Position numbers and translations under genes: made by a program. Under the pieces are notes generated by a model. It saw only the letters and a list, made by a program, of their open reading frames with translations, made no database searches and had not been told where the DNA came from. From Quercus robur (taxonomy: Eukaryota > Streptophyta > Magnoliopsida > Fagales > Fagaceae), in NCBI RefSeq assembly GCF_932294415.1, contig NC_065536.1, forward strand, positions 28,539,354-28,603,353: DNA of 64,000 nt, given 5' to 3'. Every line of letters starts with the position of its first letter. Position 1 is the stretch's first letter. Below are positions 1-10,862 of the stretch, one piece after another.

Positions 1-424
1 GAAGAGAAGGAGTTGAATTAACTGGATCAGGGAAGTTCAATCTTGCTTTGCTCTAGAATCTGTTGATGGATCCTTGAGGCGAAATCCTAGTTGATACCAA
101 ATATTAGAGAAATGATCTAGGCAAATTTTGTCATAACCAAAAAGCTTTCCCAGCCGTCCTGATTATCATGCCATCATTGCATGGTGTATTTCCGTAGTCA
201 ACCCCCTTGAGCCTTATTTTACATAAGCCTTTATTTGTTCTTTTAACTACATAAACCATTCCCATTCTAAGCCTGAAAAACCATGAATTCACCTTACATC
301 TTGAGAAAATACTTTGGTGGAAATTTGCATTTAAAGAGAAAGTTAGATCAAATTAAATTATCCACATTATGTTTGCTCTATTTGATCAAAGTGTGAAAAG
401 AAAAGAAAGTGCAAGGCAAGAATC

Positions 425-456
<32 letters not shown>

Positions 457-1138
457 AAGGTTAAAGTGTTTGAAAATTTGAAAAGGCTACGAGTGGTGTT
501 GCTGCTGGGATTCAAAAAAAAAACACCACTTATTGAGTATAGCAACAATATTGTCATCAATATGAGCATATTGTTGAGAAAGAGCTATGGTGTGGATCTT
601 GTGGATACCTCTTTTATTGTTTTTTTTTTCTACCAAGTATTTTCCAATTTGCTTTGATTTTCCATATCCATTTCTTTCTTAGCCCTCACCCTGTGGCCTA
701 TCATTACAACCTTGATTAAAGACCTTTTGATCTCTGATTTTGGTGTTTGATTACATTAGTGGAGAGGATTTCTAAAAATTGGACTTATGGGGTTAAGTTT
801 TGAGAGAATTCTTCTGATTTCAGTTGATCTACTTTTATCTGAATTTGCTGGTGGTTTAGAGTTAAATTGACTATTTCACACACACACTCAAGGACTTAGC
901 TTTAGGTTGAAGTAAACACTTAAATCTTGCTTGACAAATTGCTGAAATTTTTTGATTGATTTTCCTGCTATCTTTGATGTTAAAAGAGTAAGTTACTAGT
1001 AATGAAATCTAAATTCAGATCATGGCTTGGTGAGTGATGTTATTTCTCTATGGGGTCTAGTTGATATTGTCTATAGTTGTCTTTTGTTTTATTTTCTTTT
1101 TGTTTGAGGACAAACAAAGTTCTAAGTTTGGGGGTGTT
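1..1138 (+). mobile_element. 3' internal region of an Athila-like Ty3/gypsy element
   Basis: No credible coding sequence is present. The stretch ends in a phrase typical of plant Athila/Tat elements: a run encoding 'ttgaggacaaacaaag' followed by a G-rich polypurine tract at about 1122-1134 (aagtttggggg). The polypurine tract is directly followed by the start of an LTR. A 26-28 bp poly-A run lies near 426-453. The 5' part of the element is outside the window. The assignment rests on the tract and its neighbouring phrase, so Athila versus another gypsy lineage is uncertain. Confidence 0.55.
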
Positions 1139-2240
1139 TGATGACTTGCATAATTTAGCATAATTTATCACTTCTCAACTTTAAACTTTAGTCTAATTTT
1201 ATTTATTTTTGTTGATTTTAGACTTCATTATTGTTATTTAAATTTTATTCCAGATTTGAAGAAAATGAAGACCCAAATGTTAGAAGCATAAAACAGAAGG
1301 TTGGGCTAAAAACAGAAGGGCAACACATTTAAGAAAGAAAAAGGAGAAGCGTTGAAAAAAAAAAGAAAAAAAGAAGAGAGGCGTCGAAACTGAAAGAAAA
1401 AGAGGGGGGCGCAAAATTGAAAAATAGAAGATGGCGCTAAATTGGGAAGACGCAGCAGTAGAGACTGAGACGAGATATATTTTCAGCATTCATTTCCTTC
1501 GAATCTTCTCAGAAAAATGATGGTGAATTCATTTATGTTGAATTTAATTTTTAGCATGAACTAAATTTTCTTTATTCTAGGAAAACGATGTAATCTAATT
1601 CCGAACTATGCTTGCTTTTCTATGGTAATTTGAATTAATTCTTCATGTTTATCTGATTTATTCTGAGCTTATTGCTTCTAATTAACTGGTCATTAATTAG
1701 ATGATTTTGATCTTGTGATTTGCTGTCGAAAGAGGGAATTATTGGATAGATCTTGAATATTTCGGCATAGGTAAATATAGAGATCGAAAGACTTGTATGC
1801 ACCTTTGTAGTATTAACAGCGTTGGTCTTAATGCTTTCTTGCTTTATTAAGTTGCATACTCTTGTGTAAAATGATGAACAAGAATGTTTCCAATTGACTG
1901 TTGAAAGAGGCTTTTGGATGAGTTTGGAGATTGCTAACAAACAAAGAGAATTAAATTCAATTAGCTAGATGAGTATAGTATAGTGAGGGATTAGATGAAG
2001 TCGATTTCCTGGAAGTTTTCTTCCCATTAATTTGATTCTTGAGCAACATCTTGTTTTTCCTCTGCGTATTTTCTTTAGCTTGATTTTATTTCAAATTCCA
2101 ATTACAAAAATCTTAGTGATTTCTCTAGATAAAATCGAGATTAGCAAAATTTTAGTATTTGTCAAAAGTAAGTTACCAATCCTTGAGGACGATACTCTTC
2201 TCATCACTTGTAGGCCAAACTCTACAAGTGTTATGTGCTC
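1139..2240 (+). mobile_element. 3' LTR of the Athila-like element
   Basis: It begins TGATGACTTGC right after the polypurine tract and runs for about 1.1 kb. The far part carries the 'ccttgaggacgatactc' phrase often seen near the 3' end of plant gypsy LTRs. Position 1300-1460 is strongly purine-rich with several GGCGC/GCGTCG islands. The 3' border is not sharp: I could not see a target-site duplication because the 5' end is missing. No real gene is present; small frames here are chance. Confidence 0.5.
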
Positions 2241-2454
2241 AAAAATATATGATCAAACTTTTTGGATTTTATACTTTGTATGTGGTTTTGGATTTTTACT
2301 CACACAAAATAAAAGCATAAAAGTAAGATAAAAAACAAAAACAAAGCATATAACGAGATAAATGATGCACAAATGCATGATAACGAGGCATCTAATGCAT
2401 GAGGAGTCCTACAAAGATCGAAAGAATTAAATCAAGGACCAAAAAAGCATAAGC

Positions 2455-2787
2455 TCAATCATAAGAACCCTTCCTCACCCAAATAGAACAAGTGTGTGGA
2501 GTGAGTGTCTTATGAGAAGTGAGACAAGGGTTGGAAGAATAACAACCAGAGATGAACATATTCAAGGAGTTAAGAGCATTAAAAACTTTCTTCAACAACA
2601 TACTATTTTCACTCAAATCCGGTTTTTCTTTCTTCGCACAGCTTCGAAAAAGCTCAAGTTTCTCTTTTCTTTTGATTCTTTTAAGAGCTTGAAATTTAGA
2701 GTAATGGGGTCTTAGATAACCAAAAGCACCACAATGGTCACAAACAATTTGTTTAGGTCCATTAGGCTTTTTAGGGAGGGATCTAGC
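2455..2787 (-). pseudogene. Copia-type gag/zinc-knuckle remnant, downstream half
   Basis: The minus-strand frame contains a degenerate second zinc knuckle (CDHCGAFGYLRPHYS: the expected His and last Cys are changed) followed by a Lys-rich linker and an ending WVRKGSYD. That ending is typical of the gag-protease linker in one common plant Ty1/copia family. It continues, in sense and order, the frame at 4062-4462. The two halves are separated by the CACTA element at 2791-4058. No protease, integrase or reverse transcriptase from the same element is present in the window. Family recognition is from memory. Confidence 0.6.
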
Positions 2788-2790
2788 AAC

Positions 2791-4058
2791 TCCATATACA
2801 GTCACAAACAACCTTTTACTGCATTCAATTAAAAAAAATCAAAACTAAAGCAAGCACACACACACACATATTGAATAATGATAACACATTGAAGATATAA
2901 TTTTTAAGAAGAAATCCTCATCTAATGGAAGAATCTCCTTGTAGACATTAGTGGGTATTGGGCTTTTTTTAAAAATTAATCTAAAGCTGGCTAAACCACA
3001 AAACCAATAACAAAAAAATTCAAAATGTACAAACTATAGAAAAATTAAGTAGAAATAAATAATAATAAAAAATACAAGATTTACAAACTTGTACATAAAC
3101 TTACAATGATTTAGCCCTTGATCCTCAGGTCCTTTTGCTTAAGAAGCCAAATCTAAATAAGAGCTTTCTCTACCAATTTCCAACCAAAATAGAAAAAGAG
3201 CAAAAATTAGCACAAAACTCCATGACCCATTAAAGAAAAACCGAATCAAAGCAAACCCACAAGCTAAAAACAAAAACTTACACTCTAAAGAAACTTGAAC
3301 AACAAAAAAGAGGGAAAAGAGTATGGTGGTGGCAGTGGGTCATAGTGGAGGTTGATGACGGCCGCAGTGGCTATGGCGGCAGTAGTGGGTGGTGGCTAGG
3401 GAGTAAATGACGATAATGGCTCAGCGGTGGCATGGGGTTTTATGGCGGTGGTGAGGGTGGTGGTTAGGGGTGGCAAGGGTTGCGGCTTGGGATGGCAACG
3501 TGAAGGGAAAAGATGTGTGGTGGTGTTGGAGAAAGTGGGTCACAAATGAACAAAGAAAAGAAGATGAAGGAAGAAAACAAGGAAAAAAAGAAGGGGACAA
3601 ACGAAGTGAAGTGAAGAAAGAAAAGAAGAATAAATGGGACACGAAGTGAAAAAAAAAAAAAAAGATGCTGAGTACGTTTGATGGGACACGAAAATAAAGG
3701 CATAATGTTGAGTGGAAAAAGATGGGAACATATAACGACATTTTGAAAATGTCTCTATAAAGTATTTCTTTTTTCTTTTTCTTTGTAACATGCTGAGTAC
3801 GTTTTCTTTAATCGCTATAGCAACGTTTTAAGAAAATGTCGCTATAAACCAGATATGTGCTGCTAAAACTATGCTTGTTATGGCATTTTAAGAAATGCTG
3901 CTATTGTTTTAGGTTACAACGAATTTTTTTAAAAAAACGTCACTAAAGGCTCACTCTTTAACGGAGTTTTCCGAAAACATCACAGTATACCACTTATAGC
4001 AACGGATTTAAAAATGTCACTAAAAAAAACGCCACCTAAACCTAGATTTCTTGTAGTG
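2791..4058 (-). mobile_element. CACTA (En/Spm-like) non-autonomous element
   Basis: Its high-coordinate end reads, on the minus strand, CACTACAAGAAATC, the canonical CACTA terminus. It is followed inward by subterminal repeats of the type 'gtgacattttt..aaa..cgttgctata' (about 3740-4030). Both borders carry the 3-bp target duplication AAC (2788-2790 and 4059-4061), the size CACTA transposases make. Removing it brings the two Copia gag fragments together codon for codon. The low-coordinate end (tccatatacagtcac) does not look like a CACTA terminus, so that end is probably lost or rearranged. The interior holds a purine-rich, GGTGGC-rich tract at 3320-3660 and no transposase. Confidence 0.72.
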
Positions 4059-4061
4059 AAC

Positions 4062-4462
4062 ATTATTTTGTTCTCTTCTCAACATAGAACATTGAGGTCT
4101 TATATGACCAATCACACCATAATGATAACAAGTAGGAACAAACTTAGATCCATCCAAATCCTTAGGTTGAGGCCTAAACAAAAGTTTTGACTCAAGAGCC
4201 TTTCTCTTCACTTTTTGAATTCTTTTGTGTAGAGGTATGTACACCAATTTGTCTTTAGAGATAGAACTCACAATATGCACAAAATTGGGTTTCACAACAT
4301 GATTGCAACAAAGATTTTCTTCCTTTTTAGCAATAGGGTCAACAATCAAACACTTGACATATATCTTAAGAGATTCATTTTCACATTTAAGATCATCAAC
4401 AAGTTTGTTAGACAAAACAAGTTTAGCATCCAAGTCAATTTTCAAACATTCAAACTCTTTGA
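4062..4462 (-). pseudogene. Copia-type gag remnant, upstream half
   Basis: The minus-strand frame (start codon at 4445, homology extending to about 4462) shows a coiled-coil-like segment (KIDLDAKLVLSNKLVDDLK) and a degenerate zinc knuckle CYHYGVIGHIRPQC, where the second Cys is Tyr. It is cut at the low end by the CACTA element. At its upstream end it is cut by the truncated gypsy LTR starting about 4459. The overlap at that junction is a few bases (tttgatc), consistent with a microhomology-type deletion joint. Confidence 0.62.
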
Positions 4463-4548
4463 TCGTGTGTTTTCCTTTTCAGGCCTTTCAAGCAGTCACT
4501 AGATCATTGAAGCCTGGAGCATTCAGCCTACTGATTTTCTGTGCATCA
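4459..4548 (+). repeat. Truncated 5' LTR of the Tat element
   Basis: About 90 bp aligning with the last 90 bp of the 3' LTR (13914-14002). Both contain 'cactagatcattgaagcctgg' style sequence and end GTGCATCA. Roughly 530 bp of the LTR, including its promoter, is missing here. Confidence 0.85.
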
Positions 4549-4553
4549 TTAGT

Positions 4554-4569
4554 TGGCGCCGTCTGTGGG
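4554..4569 (+). other. Primer binding site
   Basis: TGGCGCCGTCTGTGGG lies 5 bases after the LTR end. The first ten bases match the complement of a tRNA ending CGGCGCCA (tRNA-Asp type in plants); the rest diverges. This is the usual position and composition for plant Tat/Athila elements. Confidence 0.75.
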
Positions 4570-4580
4570 AAGGATTAATT

Positions 4581-5905
4581 TTGTGTTTTGCAGTTTATCT
4601 TTCTCCGACAAAAGGCTGCATGATTCGGACAAGATCAAGGGCCACTAGCTCAGGCCACCAAGAGAGCAAAGATGCTTCTAGTAATCCCCATCATGATCGA
4701 CAGTCAACACTTGTCACGAAATTGCCTTCCATCCAACATGTACAGTCCATGGCAACCGCCATGGCGGAATTAATCCGTTAGAATCAAAAGTTGACTAGGG
4801 AGATTAGTCTAAGGAGACAATGCCATAAAAGATATGCGGAAGGACAAGCCTAGAGTCAAGAAGATAGAGGAGGAAATGTTGAGCCTGAAAACCAGTCAAG
4901 GGGTACCGCTTCATGAAAGGTGCCACACTTGGAGAGGGAAATGGATCAGATGTGGAAGGTCATGGATAAGATTAGGGAGAACATGAGACGGGTGAATCCC
5001 GTAAATGATTTAGTTTATCGAACAGATTCCCCTTTCACGGCTTCCATCAACAGTCACCCTTTGCCTCCTAAGTTCAAGATGCCTTCCTTGGACTCATATG
5101 AATGAGTGACCCTTTTGATCATATCACTACTTTCAAGACTATGATGCACCTTCAAGGGGTTCTAGATAAGATTATGTGCAAGGCTTTCCCTACCACCCTC
5201 AAAGGGCCAGCACGAGTGTGGTTCAGCAAGATGCCTCCGAATACTGTGAGTTCTTTTGAAGAATTGAGTATGCTGTTTGTCAATAATTTTATTGGAGGAC
5301 AAAGGAATAAACGTTCCTCGTCTAGCTTGTTAACCATAAAGCAAGGGGAAAATGAAAGCTTGTGGTCCTTCATTACTCGTTTCAACAGGGAAGCCCTAAC
5401 GGTGGACAAGATGGATGACAAGTTGTTATTGGCAGCCTTCCATAATGGAGTTAACTCTAATTTATTCATCCATAAGCTTTATGAGCAAGAGCCTCAAACC
5501 ATGGCTGAACTCGTCCATTGAACCCAAAACTTCATGAATGCAGAAGACGCAATTATAGCTAAGAAGGGGAAGAGAACCAAGTGAATGGAAGTAGATCTCC
5601 CACGCCATCCTGAGCAGGGTCCTCGTTCAAGGAAGGCATGGGCGGGAGAGAAGAAAGATCGAGACAACAAGAAGGCAAGCTCTTCAAGACGAAGTCAGCA
5701 ATACACGCCCTTGAACATTCCGCTTGAACAAGTGCTTATGCAAATCAAGGATGATCGCTTCCACAGAGACCATGGGCATGATATAGACGAGTGTTTTGAT
5801 TTGAAGTAGCAGATAGAGAATCTCATCAAGCAAGGAAAATTGAGAAATTTTCTTGGACAAGATCACAAAGATGAGAAGTTGAAGGAAAAGCTAGAAGAGT
5901 AGTCA
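4581..5905 (+). pseudogene. gag of the Tat element (broken)
   Basis: Fragments in several frames together give a retrotransposon gag (PF03732-type) protein. An N-terminal segment lies at 4581-4781. A coiled stretch lies at 4920-5105 (LEREMDQMWKVMDKI). The capsid-like core lies at 5102-5520 (DPFDHITTFKTMM, then FNREALTVDKMDD). The tail at 5585-5809 ends FHRDHGHDIDECFDLK, the conserved pre-protease block. Sequence between LEQVLMQIKDD and FHRDHGH is shorter than usual, suggesting a deletion. Stops include TAG at 4779, 5807 and 5900 and TGA near 4916 and 5518, plus a frameshift near 5102. Confidence 0.82.
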
Positions 5906-5947
5906 CGACCCCCACTTGGAGAAATAAGAGTTATCATAGAAGGGACC

Positions 5948-6420
5948 TTGATAGGACAATCTTCCAGGTCAAGGAAGACGTACTTGAAGGTAGTGCGAAA
6001 CATCCAACTTTCAGGACGATCCCCAAGGCAGAGGATAACGGACGAGCAAGCCATTACGTTCACGGACGAGGATGCTGAAAGGGTTCACCACCCACATGAC
6101 AACGCGATCATCATCACTTTGCTTGTTGCTGATTATACGACCAGAAGGGTGTTAGTGGAAAATGGGAGTTTGGTGGACATCTTATATTACCCTGATTTTT
6201 AGCAAATGAGGCTTGGATGAGATCAACTTCATCAAGTAAATTCACCCTTGGTAGGATTTGGAGGGATGAAAGTGCAACTCGTGGGTACCATTACGTTACC
6301 TGTGGTGGTAGGAGCATATCCACAACAGATAACCAAAGAAGTAAACTTTCTTGTCGTGAAATGCTTGTCATCATACAACACTATCATTGGAAGACCGACT
6401 TTAAATAGTTGAAAGGCAGT
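5948..6420 (+). pseudogene. Aspartic protease region of the Tat element (broken)
   Basis: The frame at 5948-6199 carries the conserved approach ITFTDEDAERVHHPHDN and the active-site region VLVENGSLVDILYY. In this lineage the catalytic aspartate sits in the VDNGS-type motif; here it is Glu (VENGS), so the protease should be dead. TAG at 6200 ends the frame, and the downstream flap-like part continues shifted to about 6410, where TGA replaces what is normally Trp. Confidence 0.75.
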
Positions 6421-6546
6421 AACATCTACTTACATTTGTCTGTGAAGTTCCCAACAGATTATGGAATGGGTCAAGTGCAAGGAGACCAATTAACCACCAG
6501 AGAATGCTATCTAGCCATGTTGGCCATAGATGAGCACGTGTAGACG

Positions 6547-7785
6547 ATGAGCATAGATGAGAGAAGGGTTACTATGGAAGCGTTGGAAAATGTTCCTTTG
6601 GACAAAAGCAACCCCCGAGAAGTTCACAAGGATTGGAACAAGCATGGAAATGAAGACGAAGCAAGACCTTGTCCATTTTTTAAAGAAGAGCATGGATGTA
6701 TTCGCATGGAGTCACGAGGACATGCCGAGTATTGACCCAAGTGTAATCACTCACCGTCTGAATGTGTATTCTTCCTCCAAGCCTATGCGTCAAAAGAAGA
6801 GGGTTTTTGCTTCCGAACGAGATAATGATATTAAAGAGGAAGTTCAGAAGTTAACCATGGCAAAATTTCTCTGAGAAGTTTATTACTCGGACTGGTTAGA
6901 GAATGTGGTGATGGTCGAGAAAGCTAATAGCAAGTGGAGGATGTGCATGGATTTCACCAATTTGAACAAAGCTTGCCCAAAGGATAGCTATCCGTTGCCA
7001 CGCATTAACCAGCTAGTGGACTCAACCACGGGTCATAAATTGCTAAGTTTTATGGACACATTCTCAGGCTATAATCAAATAAAGATGAAAAGGTGGACTA
7101 AGAGAAGACACCTTTCATTAGCAGCTAAGGTTTGTTTTGCTACAAGGTGATGCCCTTCGATTTGAAGAACGCAGCAACGACTTATCAAAGGCTAGTTAAC
7201 CATATGTTTCGTCCATAGATTGGACAGAATGTGGAAGTTTATGTAGATGATATGCTGGTAAAGAGTTTGGATGAGGAAAAGCATTTGGACGACTTTCAAG
7301 AGACCTTTGATATGCTTAGACGATATAACATGAAGTTGAATCCGAGTAAGTGTTTCTTTGGAGTTTTGTCAAGTAAGTTTCTTGGGTTCATGGTTTCACA
7401 TAGGGGAATTGAAGCAAACCCATATAAAATCCAAGCGATACTGAATATGGAGCCACCAAGGAATATCAAAGAAGTTCAATCTCTCATCGAACGAGTTGCC
7501 ACCCTTAACAAATTCGTCTCAAAAGCTACTGACAAGTGTTTACCATTCTTTAAAGTTCTTAAGAAGGCATTCAAATGGATGGACAAGTGTCAGAAGGCTT
7601 TCCAAGATCTCAAGACCTACCTCACCACAACTCTTCTGCTAAGCTCATCCATACTAGGCGAAGAATTATATTTGTATTTAGCGGTGTCCCTGCATGCAGT
7701 GAGCTCAGCGCTGATTAGAAAAGAAGGGAAGAAACAGAAGCCAGTTTATTATACAAGCCGAGCATTAAGAGGGGCAGAAGGATGA
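6547..7785 (+). pseudogene. Reverse transcriptase of the Tat element (broken)
   Basis: RT blocks are recognisable in order: KWRMCMDFTNLNKACPKDSY (6930-6990), the LLSFMDTFSGYNQIKM block with the first catalytic Asp, FDLKNAATTYQRLVN (about 7158-7200, different frame), and the YVDDMLVKS box at 7240 with both aspartates kept. The thumb/connection follows (KCFFGVLSSKFLGFMVS). Breaks: TGA at 6872, a frameshift near 7090-7150 and TAG at 7216. Acts normally in virus-like particles on the element RNA; here non-functional. Confidence 0.88.
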
Positions 7786-8040
7786 TATCCCATGATGGAA
7801 AAGCTAGCCTTTGCCTTGATCACGGCTTCTAGGAAGTTAAGGCATTGCTTTCAAGCTTATGTCATAAATATCTTGACAAATAATCCACTAAAGAAGGCAA
7901 TGAACAAATTGGAAGCCATAGGACGACTAATCCAATGGGCCAGAGAACTTAGCGAGTTTGATGTCAGGTACAAACCAAGAAACACAATAAAAGCACAGGT
8001 ATCGGCGGATTTCATTGCAGAATTCACTCCCAACCAAGGT
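7650..8040 (+). pseudogene. Native RNase H domain of the Tat element
   Basis: Continues from RT: LYLYLAVSLHAVSSALIRKEG, PVYYTSRALRGAEG, stop TGA at 7782, then MMEKLAFALITASRKLRHCF and the closing block YKPRNTIKAQVSADFIAEF. The first position, normally a catalytic Asp in active RNase H, is not evident in LYLAVS. This is the known state of the degenerate native RNase H (connection) domain in Tat elements that also carry the archaeal-type enzyme. Confidence 0.78.
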
Positions 8041-8059
8041 GAGAAAGACAGGGTGGACG

Positions 8060-8670
8060 AAGCTCAGAGGTGGGTCGTCAATGTGGATGACTCGTCCACG
8101 TTATATGCAGGAGGAATTAGAATTATGCTGAAGTCCCCAGAAGGAGATAAGTTGAAATATGCGGCCCGTCTACAATACCAAACCACCAATAATAAAACTG
8201 AATATGAAGCTCTCCTTAAAGGATTAGAATTGGCTAAGTCCTTAGGGGTGAAGTCAGTAGTCGTCCAAGGGGATTCACAGTTGATTATTAATCAAGTGAA
8301 TGGAATGTGTGAAGCTAAGGAAGATCGAATGAAGAAGTATCTAAGCAGGGTAAAGCAGCTTGTCAAAAAATTTAAAGAAGCTAGTTTTGTTCAGCTCCCG
8401 AGGGAGGAAAACATGGAAGCAGACATTTTGGCAAAAGCAGCTTCGGTAGGAGGAGCTATGAAGGAGTATGAGAAAGTCCAATACATGCCAAGTATAGATT
8501 TTCTAGAGATACAGCAAGTTGAAGACGAAGAAAATTGGATGACTCCAATAGTAATTTATCTCAAAGATGGAAGACTGCTGAAGGACAAGGATGAGGCTAG
8601 AAGATTGAGGATCAAAGCTGCCAAATATGTCCTCATAGACGAGGTACTACATAAAAAGGGCTTCTCTTAG
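8060..8670 (+). pseudogene. Second, archaeal-type RNase H (aRNH) of the Tat element
   Basis: An open frame (7792-8670) carries a second RNase H: NVDDSS (usually VDGSS, Asp kept), NKTEYEALLKGLELA (catalytic Glu), VVQGDSQLIINQVNG (Asp), and ADILAKAAS (final Asp). All four metal-binding acidic residues appear present. It lies between the native RNase H and integrase, the signature arrangement of the Tat lineage. The C-terminal 70 codons lead into the integrase linker (DEARRLRIKAAKYVLIDEVL) and stop at TAG 8668. Confidence 0.85.
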
Positions 8671-9315
8671 CCTTACTTAAGATGCTTAGCTCCGGACGAA
8701 TCAAACTATGTGTTGAGGGAAGTTCATGAAAGAGCATTTGGAAACTACTCAGGAGCAAGAGCACTAGTCCATAAAGTCGTTTGTGCAGATTACTACTGGT
8801 CAATTATTCAACTAGATGCAAAAGCTTACGTCAAGGTGTGTGACCAATGTCAACGCTTCACCAACATCCCCAAACAGCCATCGGAGTATCTCACCCCGAT
8901 AATGGCCCCATGGTCCTTTGCACAATGGGGATTGGATATCATGGTTCCCTTTCCACTTGGAACCAGGCAGATGAAGTTTTTAGTAGTAGGGATTGATTAC
9001 TTCACTAAGTGGGTGGAAGCAGAACCCCTAGCAAAAACCACACGGAAAAATGTTAAAAATTTCATCTGGAATAACATTATATGCAGGTTTTGGGTACCTA
9101 GGGTATTAATATCGAACAATGGACGGCAATTTGACAACATGCTTTTTAGAGACTTCTGCGAGCAATTTGGAATCAAGAATCATTATTCCTCACCCTCCCA
9201 CCCGCAAGCAAATGGTCAAATAGAAGTGGCAAACCGATCCTTGTTGAAAATCATCAAGACTCAGCTTAAGGGGGCAACGGGAGTGTGGCCAGATGAGCTA
9301 CCAGGAGTTTTATAG
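8671..9315 (+). pseudogene. Integrase core of the Tat element (broken)
   Basis: The zinc-binding N-terminus has VHERAFGNYSGAR (the second His of HHCC is Tyr) and CDQCQRF (both Cys kept). The catalytic core has WGLDIMVPF (first Asp), VLISNNGRQFD (second catalytic Asp changed to Asn, consistent with a G-to-A change in GAC) and NGQIEVANRSLL (Glu kept). TAG at 9313 replaces a Trp codon normally followed by AYKTT. With HHCC and DDE both damaged the enzyme should be inactive. Confidence 0.85.
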
Positions 9316-9771
9316 GCTTACAAGACAACTGTGAGGACCCCCATAGGGGAAACTCATCTCAAACTAGCCTATGGAAGTGAAGCAGTGATACTTGCAGAAA
9401 TGCATATGGCAAACCACAGGGTGATGAAGTATCAGGATGAGAATAACGAGGAATAACTTCGCCTCAACCTTGATCTGATAGTCGAGGTAAGGATGAATGC
9501 AGAGCAAAGGATAGAGAGGTATAAAGACCTCATGTCTAAACAATATGATGCAATGGTCAAACCCAAGCGCTTCAGCATTAGAGACCTCTTCCTAAAAAGG
9601 GTTTCCTTGACAACCAAAAATCCAACCCATGGGAAACTAAGACCTAATAAGGAAGGACCCTACAAGGTTATTAATTGCAAAAGGCAAGGATTGTGTGACT
9701 TAGAAGCCTTGGACGGGAGAAAGCTAGAGCACTCTTGGAATGTCGAGCATTTAAGAAGATATTATCAGTAA
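9316..9771 (+). pseudogene. Integrase C-terminal part of the Tat element
   Basis: Continues the integrase after TAG 9313 and a further stop near 9455. The frame at 9493-9771 contains RFSIRDLFLKRV, LRPNKEGPYKV and ends HSWNVEHLRRYYQ, the conserved end of Tat polyproteins. No chromodomain is seen, as expected for Tat. The genuine stop codon TAA is at 9769-9771. Confidence 0.82.
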
Positions 9772-10862
9772 GGGGTCAGCCTGGACGAGCATCATGGACG
9801 AAATCATCCTAGACGTTGTCACTTTGGACGAAATAAAGTTTTTTGCTTTCTGTTACATATGTTTGCTTTCTGTTACATGTGTTCTTTATTAGCACTATGT
9901 GTTGCATTTTAATTCCCTAAAGGTTTATTAGTTTTTAAACTATGCGCTATGGACGAAGTCATAGACGATCCATATGTATTCTTAATTCCCTAAAAGGCAC
10001 TAGCTTCTAAAGCATATGCCATGCTTGTGAACGATGTTTATGTTACATATATACAGTTTGGATTTCCAATATATGTGATGTATGAATTTCTAATTTTCAT
10101 GATAATCCACAAGAAGGCTAACGGCTTAAGACGAGTAAAATCTCTGGACACAGGGAGGTAATGTCTATCAAGCTTTCCTTAAAATAGGGATAAAGCAAAG
10201 AAAAATAAAGGCACACTTGTCTAAACAATGGATGAGGTAAAGCCTGAAGCATATTCCTCCAACTAATGGACGTGAAAATGCGCGCGTGTAGGAATATTCA
10301 AAGTCCATGGATAAGTATAACCAGCTAAAACAATCCAATCTTTGGACAGGTAAAAAGCTGGAAGCATCTTGCCTAAAAGATGACTCCTATGAAAGAAAAA
10401 TAGAACTAGCTATCAAATCTTTGGATGATTAAATCTAGTAAAACCAATGCCATTCGTAAGACGAGTTATACTTGCAAAATTTAAAGAATGGTAAAGATGT
10501 TAAACATGAGGAAGTTCTTATCATGGATGAGCCAAATGCCTTCATGAGTGGATGGGCCACACTTGAAACCAATATAATGGATGATGTAAATGAAGAAAAG
10601 TTTGTCCATACAATAACATGTTCAATAGTAAATGAAAAAGTGATGGAAATAAACATTCATTCATAAAAGTTTAGAAAAGGGTAGACGACCACCGCCCAAA
10701 AACCCTTATAAAATAAAGCCTAAAAGGCAACTATTTGGAAGCTCATCCTAAATATTATAGACGAGTAAAATGTAGAATAACTTCAAACAGTCCAAAACAA
10801 CAAACCTTATAAAAAAAGAGGGAAAAAAGAGAAAAGGAAACTAAGATGCCAAAATTTAACTT
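9772..10862 (+). other. Tat element 3' non-coding region, proximal part
   Basis: No plus-strand gene. The tract is rich in the short word GGACGA/GACGAG and has a local direct repeat of 'tttgctttctgttacat' at 9842-9885. A short plus frame at 10472-10666 has no family resemblance and lies within the element, so it is not called a gene. Confidence 0.6.

Noticed and set aside
409..657. 82-codon plus frame starting in a poly-A run
   Set aside because: Lys-rich start is only a translation of poly-A; lies in non-coding 3' region of a gypsy element.
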